Shown here in pieces: positions 1 through 7,272 of a stretch of 25,775 nt of DNA. The stretch's first letter is position 1. Every line of letters begins with the position of its first letter. The stretch comes from Rhodospirillaceae bacterium (GTDB lineage: Bacteria; Pseudomonadota; Alphaproteobacteria; UBA8366): assembly GCA_002722095.1 (NCBI GenBank), contig PBKG01000005.1, positions 1-25,775 of the forward strand, given 5' to 3'. Made by a program: the position numbers and the translations under genes. The notes under the pieces were generated by a model that made no database searches, was not told the DNA's origin, and saw nothing but the letters and a program-made list of their open reading frames with translations.

Positions 1-2
1 TT

Positions 3-269
3 ATTTTAGGAATTATTTTTGAAATTATTACTATAAATATTGATGATATAAAGGGACAATCTTTAATAAATTCAATAATTATTATTTATTACGCACTACG
101 GCCATTCTTGATTCATATGCTACTAACTTACGTTGCCTTACTTTTTGTTCGCGCGACCAACGCCGTTTGGAAGCCGTATAAAATGACAAAAGCAGAAGCA
201 ATATCTGCCGCATATGCGAGAAATTTTAATGATACTGAAAGGCAGCCAAGAGAGACTGATCAACTGTAG
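3..269 (+). CDS. 3' end of an unrecognised membrane protein gene (partial, cut by window edge)
   Basis: Frame 3 is open from the first complete codon to a TAG at 267-269, giving 88 residues with no start in the window that need be the true one. The first two thirds are rich in Ile, Leu, Tyr and Phe and could form two membrane segments (roughly residues 1-12 and 24-52). The last 30 residues are hydrophilic and would be a cytoplasmic tail. Base composition is very unlike the rest of the window (26 G/C in the first 120 bases) and codons are mostly AT-ending, which suggests foreign origin or decay. I do not recognise the family. It could also be a pseudogene remnant; the upstream sequence is needed to decide. 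Confidence 0.45.
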   Translation: MLGIIFEIITINIDDIKGQSLINSIIIIYYALRPFLIHMLLTYVALLFVRATNAVWKPYKMTKAEAISAAYARNFNDTERQPRETDQL

Positions 270-485
270 CGTCCATCTTTGTTCCAGAGCGGTCGTCCTC
301 GTTACCTGAAGTAGTTAAGGATCAAATATTCGCCGCCAGCGCAATCGCCTTCTGCCGATCCCGCCACCATCTTTCTCCAATAGACAAAATCGGTAGGAAT
401 GTTGTAGAGCGACGAATGGACGGTCGTCGCCGTTGGTTCGCATATCGTTCTCCAGAACCGGCGCGGCCTTCGAGGGAGCCTGTTT
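270..485. other. Intergenic region before pyrC, no convincing gene
   Basis: These 216 bases return to ordinary GC content after the AT-rich left edge. Open frames exist on the minus strand here, but they run through the pyrC coding region in another frame and their products look random. The only functional element I can support is the pyrC ribosome binding site, a GAGGGAG at 472-478, seven bases before the ATG. A promoter is expected but I could not pick a clear -35/-10 pair. Confidence 0.4.
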
Positions 486-1583
486 ATGCCGACATCCGAG
501 CCGAACGCGACAGCTGAAGAGGGGCGCACCGGTAGCGTTACGCAGCTGACCATTCGGGAGCCGGACGACTGGCATCTCCATTTCCGCGACGAGGCGATGC
601 TGGGCCTCACGGTCGATTTTACCGCACGGCAATTCGCCCGAGCCATCGTCATGCCCAATCTGGTGCCCCCGGTGACGACCGTTGCGGCGGCGGATGCCTA
701 TCGCGATCGCATTCTGGCAGTGCTGCCCGAGGGCCGCTCTTTCACGCCGTTGATGACCGCCTATCTGACCGACGAAATCGCCGCCGACGAGGTCGAGGCC
801 GGGTTCGAGAGGGGCGTCTTCACCGCCTGCAAGCTGTACCCGGCGGGCGCGACGACCAATTCCGCAGCGGGCGTGACCGACATACGAAACATCCATTCGG
901 TGCTCGAGCGGATGCAGAAAATCGGCATGCCGATGCTGGTCCACGGCGAGGTGGTCTCGCCGGACATCGATATCTTCGACCGCGAGGCGGTGTTCCTGGA
1001 TACCGTGCTGGCGCCGACGCTTCGGAATTTTCCGGAGTTGAAAGTGGTGCTCGAGCACATCAGCACGGTGAATTCCGTCGAGTTCGTCCAGGAAGCCGGG
1101 CCGACGTTGGCGGCGACGATTACCGCCCATCATCTGCGCATCGACCGCAATGCGATATTCGATGGCGGCCTGCGGCCCCATGCCTATTGCCTGCCGGTGG
1201 CGAAACGCCGGCATCACCGCACCGCGCTTCGGAAAATCGCCGTGTCGGGCGACCCGAAGTTCTTCCTCGGCACCGATTCCGCGCCCCATCAGAAACATGA
1301 CAAGGAAAGCGCATGCGGCTGCGCGGGAATCTTTACCGCCCCCACCGCGCTGGAGTCCTACGCGCTTACCTTCGATGAGGAAGGCGCGCTCGACCGGTTG
1401 GAGGCTTTCGCATCGGAATTCGGGCCGCGTTTCTACGGTCTGCCGCTCAACGAAGGCACCATCACCTTGCGGCGCGAGGAGTATGCGGTACCGGAGACCG
1501 TAACGAAGGACGACCTGAGCGTGGTGCCGTTCCATGCGGGCGAAACGATCGGCTGGCGCGCGTCGGTACGCGGCGAGGGGTAA
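486..1583 (+). CDS. pyrC: Dihydroorotase, class II (PyrC)
   Basis: Catalyses reversible ring closure of N-carbamoyl-L-aspartate to dihydroorotate, the third step of de novo pyrimidine synthesis, in the cytoplasm. The 365-residue protein is close to E. coli PyrC in length and pattern. All metal-site landmarks are visible: the HLH pair at 30-32 in DDWHLHFRD, Lys116 in [12 protein letters not shown] (the carboxylated lysine), His153 in LVHGE, His191 in LEHIST, and Asp264 in LGTDSAPH. The substrate-binding MPNL and the CGCAG segment near residue 280 are also typical. The ATG at 486 has a good GAGGGAG ribosome site. The N-terminus is about 12 residues longer than in E. coli. No other pyrimidine gene is next to it, so it is probably a single-gene unit. 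Confidence 0.96.
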   Translation: MPTSEPNATAEEGRTGSVTQLTIREPDDWHLHFRDEAMLGLTVDFTARQFARAIVMPNLVPPVTTVAAADAYRDRILAVLPEGRSFTPLMTAYLTDEIAADEVEAGFERGVFTACKLYPAGATTNSAAGVTDIRNIHSVLERMQKIGMPMLVHGEVVSPDIDIFDREAVFLDTVLAPTLRNFPELKVVLEHISTVNSVEFVQEAGPTLAATITAHHLRIDRNAIFDGGLRPHAYCLPVAKRRHHRTALRKIAVSGDPKFFLGTDSAPHQKHDKESACGCAGIFTAPTALESYALTFDEEGALDRLEAFASEFGPRFYGLPLNEGTITLRREEYAVPETVTKDDLSVVPFHAGETIGWRASVRGEG

Positions 1584-1612
1584 TTTTCCCCGCAAATGGC
1601 GGCGGTTTGCCT

Positions 1613-1678
1613 AGAAATCGGCCAAGGTATTTCTGGCGCAATTACATCGCGCTCTTCCGCAAAAGCCCGATTTCTGGC
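1613..1678. repeat. Paired inverted and direct 9-bp repeats upstream of the molybdoenzyme operon
   Basis: AGAAATCGG at 1613-1621 is exactly inverted as CCGATTTCT at 1667-1675, with 45 bases between. ATTTCTGGC also occurs twice in direct orientation at 1629-1637 and 1670-1678. They lie in the 131-bp gap between pyrC and the molybdoenzyme gene, where the operon promoter should be. They may be regulator half-sites. A chance origin is possible because the arms are short. Confidence 0.35.
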
Positions 1679-1714
1679 ATATCCAAGTAAGGCCCGATTG
1701 CGAGGGAGGATGCC

Positions 1715-2971
1715 ATGTCGGTCGAAGACGACGATCTTGAAGGCGAATTCATCATGGGGTGGCCGGACCGCAAGCGGCTCCGGCATACGGAAAGCCCGGA
1801 TGCGGAAGGGCGGGTTATTTATGCCCGCACGCCGGTACTCGAACAGGAAGGGCTGATCACGCCGACCGAGGCGTTTTTCATCAATGCCCAGGTTCAAATG
1901 CCCGAACCGATCCATCCGGACGACTGGTCGGTGGAGATTTGCGGCGAGGTGGACGAGCCGTTTACGCTGACCTTGGAAGATTTGAAGAAACTGCCCGCCC
2001 GCACCGTCCGTGCAGTGACCGAGTGCGCCGGCAATGATGGCGATTATTTCGATTGGGTCGAAGGCAAGACCAACGTGAAGCCGCAGATCGCCCGCGGCAG
2101 CGATCCGATGGGCAAGGATGTCGACAAGTTCAAAAACCGCAACATGACCTTCGAGGAAATGTTGGAGCGTCCCCACGCGACCAATCTTTGCAGTGGCGGC
2201 GAGTGGACCGGCACGCCGTTGAAGGAAATTCTCGACCGGGCCGGCGTGAAGTCGAGCGCGGTCAGCGTGCGACTGGTCGGTTTCGATGTGGGTACGCCGA
2301 ACGAGATGAAACTCTATCGGGCCGCCGGATCCATGGAGGCGGATATCGCCAAACCGGGCGCGATCAATTTCGACAAGGCGCTGCCCATGGACAAAGCGTT
2401 CCACGAGGACACCATCATCGCCTGGGCCCATAACGGCGATGCGCTATTGCATGTGCATGGCGCACCGGCGCGCGCGATCGTGCCGGGCTGGGCCGGCAAC
2501 TGGTGGGTCAAATGGCTCGAGAAGATCGAAGTCCACGATCATATGGTGCCCTGTTATCACCAGACCGAATATTTCGTGCTCGGTAAATCCTACGACGACC
2601 CCGAGAAGACCATGTGCATGGAGCTCGGCTGCAAGAGCATCATCACCTGGCCGCGGGACGTCCATTCGCCGATCAAGACCGGCGAGCATGTGGTTCGAGG
2701 CCTGGCCTGGTCGGGCGGTGGCGCCATCGAGCGGGTCGAAGTCAGCTTCGACAATGGCGAGAGCTGGACCGATGCGCATGTGGAATATTCGCCGGACCGG
2801 TGGCTGTGGAAGCGCTGGTCGTATATCTGGAACGTGGACAAGCCCGGCAACTACAGCATCATGGCGCGCGCCTATGATGAGTCAGGCCGTATCCAGCCGG
2901 TGACCGAGTGGAACTACCTCCGCAAGCATTTCGACGGTGTCGTGCCGTCGGAAATCACCGTCGAAGAATAG
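1715..2971 (+). CDS. Sulfite oxidase-family molybdopterin enzyme, no signal peptide
   Basis: A 418-residue oxidoreductase with the sulfite oxidase fold. The molybdopterin-binding domain spans about residues 45-290 and the Mo-co dimerisation domain about 300-410. Cys104 in ECAGN matches the cysteine that ligates molybdenum in sulfite oxidases. EWTGTPL, VPGWAGNWWVKWL and the C-terminal LAWSGGG..RVEVSFDNGESW pattern are family hallmarks. The two residues after CAGN are D and G rather than the RR of animal sulfite oxidase, so the substrate may not be sulfite. There is no Tat or Sec signal: an in-frame TAA at 1688-1690 excludes a longer N-terminus, so the enzyme should be cytoplasmic. GAGGGAGG at 1702-1709 supports the ATG at 1715. 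It is first in a run with etfB, etfA and a dioxygenase. Family assignment is firm; the substrate is open. Confidence 0.88.
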   Translation: MSVEDDDLEGEFIMGWPDRKRLRHTESPDAEGRVIYARTPVLEQEGLITPTEAFFINAQVQMPEPIHPDDWSVEICGEVDEPFTLTLEDLKKLPARTVRAVTECAGNDGDYFDWVEGKTNVKPQIARGSDPMGKDVDKFKNRNMTFEEMLERPHATNLCSGGEWTGTPLKEILDRAGVKSSAVSVRLVGFDVGTPNEMKLYRAAGSMEADIAKPGAINFDKALPMDKAFHEDTIIAWAHNGDALLHVHGAPARAIVPGWAGNWWVKWLEKIEVHDHMVPCYHQTEYFVLGKSYDDPEKTMCMELGCKSIITWPRDVHSPIKTGEHVVRGLAWSGGGAIERVEVSFDNGESWTDAHVEYSPDRWLWKRWSYIWNVDKPGNYSIMARAYDESGRIQPVTEWNYLRKHFDGVVPSEITVEE

Positions 2972-2993
2972 GCGGCGGTAAGAGGGCGTTCCC

Positions 2994-3812
2994 GTGCACA
3001 TCGCCGTTCTGATCAAGCAGATCTTCGACCCGGAGGTCGCCACCACCGTCTTTCGCATCGACGAGGAGGCGCGCGAAATTGTGCCCTTGCCCGGCGTCTC
3101 GCCGGTGGTGAGCCCGTTCGACGAACAGGCGGTCGAGGCGGCGCTGCGTATCAAGGATGAACTCGGTGGCGAGGACGGCAGCGGGATTAAGGTCACGGTT
3201 ATAACCATGGCGGACGACAGTGCCCGTGTTGGGATCAAGGGCGAGCTTGCCAAGGGCGCCGATGAGGGCGTGCTGTTGTCGGACCCCGCCTTCGAAGGGG
3301 CGGATGCGGTGAGCACGGCGCGTACGCTGGCGGCTGCGATCCAAAAGCTCGGCGACGTGGATATCGTATTGGCCGGCCGGCAGGCGGCGGATGGCGATCT
3401 CGGCGTGGTTGGCCTCGGCGTTGCCGAGTTGCTCGACATTCCCGCGATCACCTTCGCCTGCGACGTGCGCGTGGACGGCGAGACGCTACGGGTTGTCCGG
3501 GTGCTCGAAGACGGCACCGAGACGGTGGAGGCAGGACTACCGGCGTTAGTCACGATTTCCCACGAGCTAGGCAAGCCGCGCTATGCGGGCTTGCGTGAGA
3601 CAATGCGTGCGGCGAGGAAGCCGATCCACGCCTGGAGTGCGGCGGATTTGGAGGTCGACGCGGAAGCGATCGGTGCCGCCGGTTCTCGAAAAGCACTGGA
3701 CGGGCTCTATATTCCCGACCGCACGATCGATTGCGAAATGATCGAGGGCGAAACGCCGGAGGAAATAGCGGCGACATTGGCCAGCCGCTTGAAGGAAGCG
3801 GACCTGCTTTAG
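2994..3812 (+). CDS. etfB: Electron transfer flavoprotein, beta subunit
   Basis: The 272-residue small subunit of the ETF heterodimer, which accepts electrons from dehydrogenases in the cytoplasm and passes them to ETF-quinone oxidoreductase or another acceptor. It starts MHIAVLIKQ like family members. It carries the nucleotide-binding segment LAGRQAADGDLGVVG at about 126-140 and the ETF-beta signature region around 169-201, from RVLEDG to the GLR of KPRYAGLR. The start is GTG, 22 bases after the molybdoenzyme stop, preceded by AGAGGG. The next gene, etfA, begins 24 bases downstream. The placement suggests that this ETF serves the molybdoenzyme and/or another enzyme of the same pathway rather than general fatty-acid oxidation. 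That link is inferred from neighbourhood only. Confidence 0.92.
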   Translation: MHIAVLIKQIFDPEVATTVFRIDEEAREIVPLPGVSPVVSPFDEQAVEAALRIKDELGGEDGSGIKVTVITMADDSARVGIKGELAKGADEGVLLSDPAFEGADAVSTARTLAAAIQKLGDVDIVLAGRQAADGDLGVVGLGVAELLDIPAITFACDVRVDGETLRVVRVLEDGTETVEAGLPALVTISHELGKPRYAGLRETMRAARKPIHAWSAADLEVDAEAIGAAGSRKALDGLYIPDRTIDCEMIEGETPEEIAATLASRLKEADLL

Positions 3813-3836
3813 GGCGGGCGTTGAGAGGAACCAGCG

Positions 3837-4826
3837 TTGGCAAACCCACTCGACATATTGGTACTGGCCGAAGCCGAAGAGGATGGCCTCACGAGCCTCA
3901 GTTTCGAGATGCTGGGCTGTGCCCGCAGGCTCGCCGACGATGCGGGCGGTACGGTGTCGGCTGTACTGTTCAGCGCTGACGCCGGCGAGGCAGGCGCGGA
4001 CCTCGTCGCCCGAGGGGCGGACAAGGTGACGGTCGTCGAAAGCGAGCTGTGTGAGCCCTATCGCGCCGATGCGTGGCTGCCGGATTTGGCCCGCCTCGCA
4101 ACGGAGAGTGGTGCCGGATTGATCTTGATCGGACATGGCAGCACCGGTGGCGACCTGGCCCCCCGGCTTGCGTTTAGGCTCGACGGAGGTATCGCGACCG
4201 GTTGCGAGGAAATCGCGCGTGAAGACGACAAGATTTTACTGACCCGGGCCTGCTACGGCGGCAAGGCCCGGGAAGTGGTGTCTTTCGCCGATGGACCGTC
4301 GATCGCCACGGTTAAACCGAAATCCCAAGCGCCGTTGGCGGCGGACGATGGGCGGAGCGGCGAAATCGAGGCAATTGCGCTTTCCGTTACCGATCAGGAT
4401 ATCCGCACCAAGGTGGTTGCGCGGGAGCGGGAAGAGAATGCCGGCCCGAGGCTCGAAAATGCCAAGGCCATCGTCGCCGGCGGTGGCGGGCTCGGCGGGC
4501 CGGAAGGGTTCGAGGCAGCAGCGGAACTGGCGGACGCGCTTGGTGGAGCCGTCGGCGCAAGCCGGGTGGCCTGCGATATGGGTTGGTGCCCGTCCGGCTA
4601 TCAAATTGGCTTATCGGGGAAGACGGTCGCGCCGGAACTGTATATCGCGGTGGGGATTTCCGGTGCCGGGCAGCATATGGCCGGTTGCGCGAACGCTAAG
4701 ACCATCGTTACCATCAACAACGACCCGGAAGCGCCGATTTTCAATTTTTCCAAGTTTGGCGTGATCGGTGGCTATGAGGAATTGTTACCGGCCCTGGCCC
4801 AAGAGATCGCCAAGTTAAAGGGGTGA
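3837..4826 (+). CDS. etfA: Electron transfer flavoprotein, alpha subunit
   Basis: The 329-residue FAD-binding large subunit of ETF. The N-terminal ETF domain covers about 5-190. The C-terminal FAD domain runs from about 205 to the end, with GASRVACDMGW at 240-250, SGKTVAPELYIAVGISGAGQH around 260-280 and TINNDPEAPIF near 292-302, all typical of EtfA. Some usually conserved positions differ (the loop is GISGAGQHMAGC rather than the common GISGAIQHLAGM), so it is a somewhat divergent member. The start is TTG at 3837, chosen because GAGAGGA at 3823-3829 is well placed and the N-terminus aligns with the family. It is translated after etfB and before the dioxygenase in one apparent transcript. No ETF-quinone oxidoreductase gene is visible in the window. 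Confidence 0.92.
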   Translation: MANPLDILVLAEAEEDGLTSLSFEMLGCARRLADDAGGTVSAVLFSADAGEAGADLVARGADKVTVVESELCEPYRADAWLPDLARLATESGAGLILIGHGSTGGDLAPRLAFRLDGGIATGCEEIAREDDKILLTRACYGGKAREVVSFADGPSIATVKPKSQAPLAADDGRSGEIEAIALSVTDQDIRTKVVAREREENAGPRLENAKAIVAGGGGLGGPEGFEAAAELADALGGAVGASRVACDMGWCPSGYQIGLSGKTVAPELYIAVGISGAGQHMAGCANAKTIVTINNDPEAPIFNFSKFGVIGGYEELLPALAQEIAKLKG

Positions 4827-4865
4827 GTTGATATGATGTGGTCGCGGAAGAAACGAGTGCGTTAG

Positions 4866-5996
4866 ATGAACGATTTTCATTCAGTCCCCGTCAACCCCGT
4901 CGCCGACGATGTGACGCTGGCTCCGGTATCGGGACCCGGCGCATGGCGCGGGGCCGAATTGACAAAGAAGCCCGAAAGCTGGACCTACGAACTTTCATCC
5001 GAACAGATCGACGAGTTGATATCGGCGGTCCATAAGGTCGAAGCGACGGCGAAAGAAATCGTCGAGGTGTCGAAAGCGGACTTTCCCTTGGGGTCCTGGG
5101 AGCCTTTGATCGACCGACTACGGCAGGATCTATACGACGGCCGCGGTTTTGCGCTGGTAAAGGGTTTTCCGGTCGAAGAATTGACGCCCTTACAACGTAC
5201 ACTCGGATATTTCGGTATTGGCGCGCATTTCGGGATCGCTATTCCGCAGAATGCCAAGGGCCACCTGATGGGCCATGTCTGCGATATCGGTGTCGATTAC
5301 GCATCGCCAACCGGGCGCGGCTACCAATCCAATGCCCGGCTTCCGTTCCACACGGATTCCGCGGACATCGTCGGGCTTCTATGCGTCAACAATTCGGCCG
5401 AAGGGGGCGAGAGCAGCATCGTCAGCTCGGTGACGCTTTACAACGAGATGCTCGCCCGGCGCCCGGATTTGGCCCGCCTGCTGATGGGCCCCATCTACCG
5501 TGACCGGCAGGATGAAATCCCCGACGGGCAGGGCCCGTGGTACGTGGTGCCGGTCTTCAATCCTTATCAGGGCCGGGTATTTTCCAGCTATGTCCGGAGT
5601 ACGGTGCGGAAGGCTGCCCGCTTTACCGATCTGCCTCCAATGACGCCGGCTCTCGAAGAGGCGATGGATTTGCTGGACAGTCTTGCGGAAGATCCGGAGT
5701 TTCATCTCGATATGGAGCTTGAGGCCGGGGATATTCAGCTGCTCTGCAATCATTTTATGCTGCATTCGCGGAATGCGTTTACTGACCCGTCGAACACTTC
5801 GGCCCGCCGGCATTTATTGCGGCTTCATCTTTGCTCGCCCGATGGGCCCCCTTTGCCGCCGGTCTTCGAGAACCTTCGCGGTTACAATGCGGATAAACGC
5901 CCGCAAGGTATGGTGAAGGAAGGGCTTTGCTATTCCGCCCCGGTCGATCCCATCGATGGAGGGCCCGGCGGCAGCGCACAGCGCATGCGGGGCTAG
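4866..5996 (+). CDS. TauD/TfdA-type Fe(II)/2-oxoglutarate-dependent dioxygenase
   Basis: A 376-residue non-haem iron oxygenase of the TauD/TfdA superfamily. These enzymes couple decarboxylation of 2-oxoglutarate to hydroxylation of a small substrate. The iron-binding facial triad is visible as His162 and Asp164 in FHTDSAD and His300 in FMLHSRNAF. Arg319 in HLLRLHL is placed to bind the 2-oxoglutarate carboxylate. The N-terminal ~90 residues are longer than in TauD itself, more like TfdA-family proteins of unknown substrate, so I do not name it tauD. An in-frame TAG directly before the ATG fixes the start at 4866. It follows etfA by 39 bases and ends 25 bases from the convergent GST gene. If it releases sulfite from a sulfonate, the upstream molybdoenzyme could oxidise it; this is inference. 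Confidence 0.85.
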   Translation: MNDFHSVPVNPVADDVTLAPVSGPGAWRGAELTKKPESWTYELSSEQIDELISAVHKVEATAKEIVEVSKADFPLGSWEPLIDRLRQDLYDGRGFALVKGFPVEELTPLQRTLGYFGIGAHFGIAIPQNAKGHLMGHVCDIGVDYASPTGRGYQSNARLPFHTDSADIVGLLCVNNSAEGGESSIVSSVTLYNEMLARRPDLARLLMGPIYRDRQDEIPDGQGPWYVVPVFNPYQGRVFSSYVRSTVRKAARFTDLPPMTPALEEAMDLLDSLAEDPEFHLDMELEAGDIQLLCNHFMLHSRNAFTDPSNTSARRHLLRLHLCSPDGPPLPPVFENLRGYNADKRPQGMVKEGLCYSAPVDPIDGGPGGSAQRMRG

Positions 5997-6021
5997 GACG
6001 CCCACTTCGTTACTCGGTTGC

Positions 6022-6741
6022 TTACGCGCAGCAATCCAAGTCGTCGACTGTGCATTCGCAATCCCCGTCACATGAGGACCCGTTCCGTGCGGTTGCGAGC
6101 TGACCCAAATAGGTCGTATCCGCCAAATAGAACGCGCTGAATTTCTCTTCAAAGTCATCCGCGACGGACGCCTGCGGTATGCCGGTCGCCATAACCGCAT
6201 CGCGCCAGCTTTTGAGTGCCGGGAACTCCGCCAAAAAGTCGCATCCCGATCGCCGGGCGATGATCTCCGTTCGGTGGAGCAACGTCGTCCAAGTGATATC
6301 GATCATGCCCATGGATTGGCCGCCGACAAACGGATCATCGCCAAGTTGAGTTTGAATTTTCGTGAAAGCGGTATCGAGCTTGGCGGATCGCTCGGCCAGC
6401 GTTGCCTGGTCGGGACTTCGTTGGGCGCTGCATTGAACCAGATAGTGTTTCGACGCCAGATAGGACCACGCCCGTTCCTGGGCTTTCTTCGCCGGATCGC
6501 GCGAGAGGATAGGAGTGCCCACAACCTCGTCGAGGTATTCCACGATGGCATCGGATTCGAACAAGGTTTGTCCGTCATCGGTCATGAGGATCGGCACCTG
6601 GCCGTTCGGCGACGCTTTCGTAAACCAATCGGGTTTGTTGCTGAGGTCGATATATTCAAGCTCGTAGGGGGCGCCTTTCAGTTCCAGCAATGCGGTGACG
6701 CGTTGGACAAAGGGGCATATTTTGAAGCTTACGATTTTCAT
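6022..6741 (-). CDS. Glutathione S-transferase with cysteine-rich C-terminal tail
   Basis: A 239-residue cytosolic GST-fold protein. The thioredoxin-like domain (about 1-78) has Cys9 in KICPFVQR, as in cysteine-type (omega-like) GSTs, which favour thiol transfer or reduction over conjugation. QVPIL supplies the cis-proline and FESDAI the glutathione gamma-glutamyl contact. The helical domain covers about 90-205. The unusual part is the last 18 residues, SSCDGDCECTVDDLDCCA, with five cysteines (224, 228, 230, 237, 238) among acidic residues; ordinary GSTs lack this and it looks like a metal or metalloid site. The gene is divergent from an ArsR repressor that has its own cysteine-rich tail. A role in arsenic or heavy-metal handling is likely but inferred. 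The ribosome site before the ATG is weak. Confidence 0.87.
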   Translation of the reverse strand: MKIVSFKICPFVQRVTALLELKGAPYELEYIDLSNKPDWFTKASPNGQVPILMTDDGQTLFESDAIVEYLDEVVGTPILSRDPAKKAQERAWSYLASKHYLVQCSAQRSPDQATLAERSAKLDTAFTKIQTQLGDDPFVGGQSMGMIDITWTTLLHRTEIIARRSGCDFLAEFPALKSWRDAVMATGIPQASVADDFEEKFSAFYLADTTYLGQLATARNGSSCDGDCECTVDDLDCCA

Positions 6742-6771
6742 AACTGGTCTCGTTGATCGAAGTGGGGATTG

Positions 6772-6800
6772 GTTGTAAGATTAATAATACAATAATTCAA
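6772..6800 (-). promoter_or_regulatory. Candidate promoter of the GST gene
   Basis: On the minus strand TTGAAT (6800-6795) and TACAAC (6777-6772) are separated by 17 bases, each matching four of six positions of the sigma70 consensus. The -35 box overlaps the inverted repeat at 6796-6811, so repressor binding there would block it. The predicted leader before the GST ATG is about 24 bases. Confidence 0.35.
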
Positions 6801-6811
6801 GAAATATTGAA
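6796..6811. promoter_or_regulatory. Candidate ArsR operator
   Basis: TTCAA (6796-6800) and TTGAA (6807-6811) form a perfect inverted repeat around a 6-base AT-rich spacer. TTCAA/TTGAA half-sites are common for ArsR-type repressors. The site lies two bases before the arsR ATG, just downstream of a TACAAT (6788-6793) that could be the arsR -10, and overlaps the candidate -35 of the divergent GST gene. One bound dimer could therefore silence both genes. Confidence 0.55.
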
Positions 6812-6813
6812 AT

Positions 6814-7146
6814 ATGAAAGAGAAAAATGCTATCGATGCGCTTAGCGCGTTATCTCAAGAAACCCGTCTGCGGATCGTCCGTTATCTCGTGAGTTGCGGC
6901 GAAGATGGTGCTCCGGCCGGGGAAATTGCCAGTTATGTGGGTATCGGCGCGTCCAATGCGTCCTTCCACTTGTCGGCGCTCGATCATTCGGGTGTCGTCT
7001 CGTCGGAGCGTCAATCTCGCAAAATCATCTATCGAGCGGACTTCACGCTCATAGGTGGATTGATTTCGTTTTTGCTGAACGACTGTTGCGGCAACCATCC
7101 CGATATTCGCGCGTGCTGTCTCGATTGCGAGTCCGGGTGCTGTTAG
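6814..7146 (+). CDS. ArsR/SmtB-family metalloregulatory repressor with cysteine-rich tail
   Basis: A 110-residue winged-helix repressor. The DNA-binding domain covers about 6-85, with LSQETRLRIVRYLV at the start, a recognition helix around ASNASFHLSAL (46-56) and a wing near 63-73. There is no ELCVC-type motif in the recognition helix region. Instead seven cysteines are packed into the last 20 residues (91, 92, 101, 102, 105, 109, 110), with one more at 28. C-terminal CC pairs are known sensor ligands for arsenite in some ArsR types, so arsenite or a soft metal is the probable inducer. There is no clear ribosome site and only a short leader after the likely -10, so translation may be leaderless or weak. 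It is divergent from the cysteine-tailed GST, its probable target. The exact ligand is not decidable from sequence. Confidence 0.88.
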   Translation: MKEKNAIDALSALSQETRLRIVRYLVSCGEDGAPAGEIASYVGIGASNASFHLSALDHSGVVSSERQSRKIIYRADFTLIGGLISFLLNDCCGNHPDIRACCLDCESGCC

Positions 7147-7163
7147 GGGCGTTGGTAATCACT

Positions 7164-7190
7164 TCAATCCCCTCAATCCCCTCAATCCCC
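7164..7190. repeat. Three perfect tandem copies of TCAATCCCC
   Basis: The 9-base unit occurs at 7164-7172, 7173-7181 and 7182-7190 without mismatch, 18 bases after the arsR stop and about 80 bases before the enolase-superfamily gene. It lies in a 126-bp intergenic region. It may be a slippage-prone microsatellite or clustered regulator sites for the downstream gene. No stem-loop is evident. Confidence 0.85.
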
Positions 7191-7272
7191 AGAGCACCAC
7201 AAGCGCGAGGTGACAGCATCGATCCGCCTCGGCTATGGTCCCATCGGCTTCGGTAGAAAAGGATAAAGCGCT

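Noticed and set aside
302..658. Minus-strand open frame of 118 residues across the pyrC start
   Set aside because: It overlaps the conserved start of pyrC, is rich in Arg and Ser as expected for an antisense shadow, and shows no recognisable motif.
315..1595. Long minus-strand open frame of 426 residues opposite pyrC
   Set aside because: It is fully antisense to a clear dihydroorotase, rich in Arg, Gly and His, and typical of shadow frames in GC-rich DNA.
1592..1610. GCAAA/TTTGC hairpin after pyrC as a terminator
   Set aside because: The stem is only five base pairs with a nine-base loop and no T-run follows, so it is too weak to call.
1433..2431. Long minus-strand open frame of 332 residues spanning the pyrC end and the molybdoenzyme start
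   Set aside because: It is antisense to two recognised genes and has no family motif.
6001..6025. Short TTGC/GCAA stem between the dioxygenase and GST genes as a shared terminator
   Set aside because: Only four pairs are continuous and it runs into the GST coding end.
6763..7190. GGGGATTG before arsR and the inverted CAATCCCC copies after it as flanking repeats of a mobile cassette
   Set aside because: The match is only eight bases and the flanking bases diverge at once, so chance is the simpler explanation.
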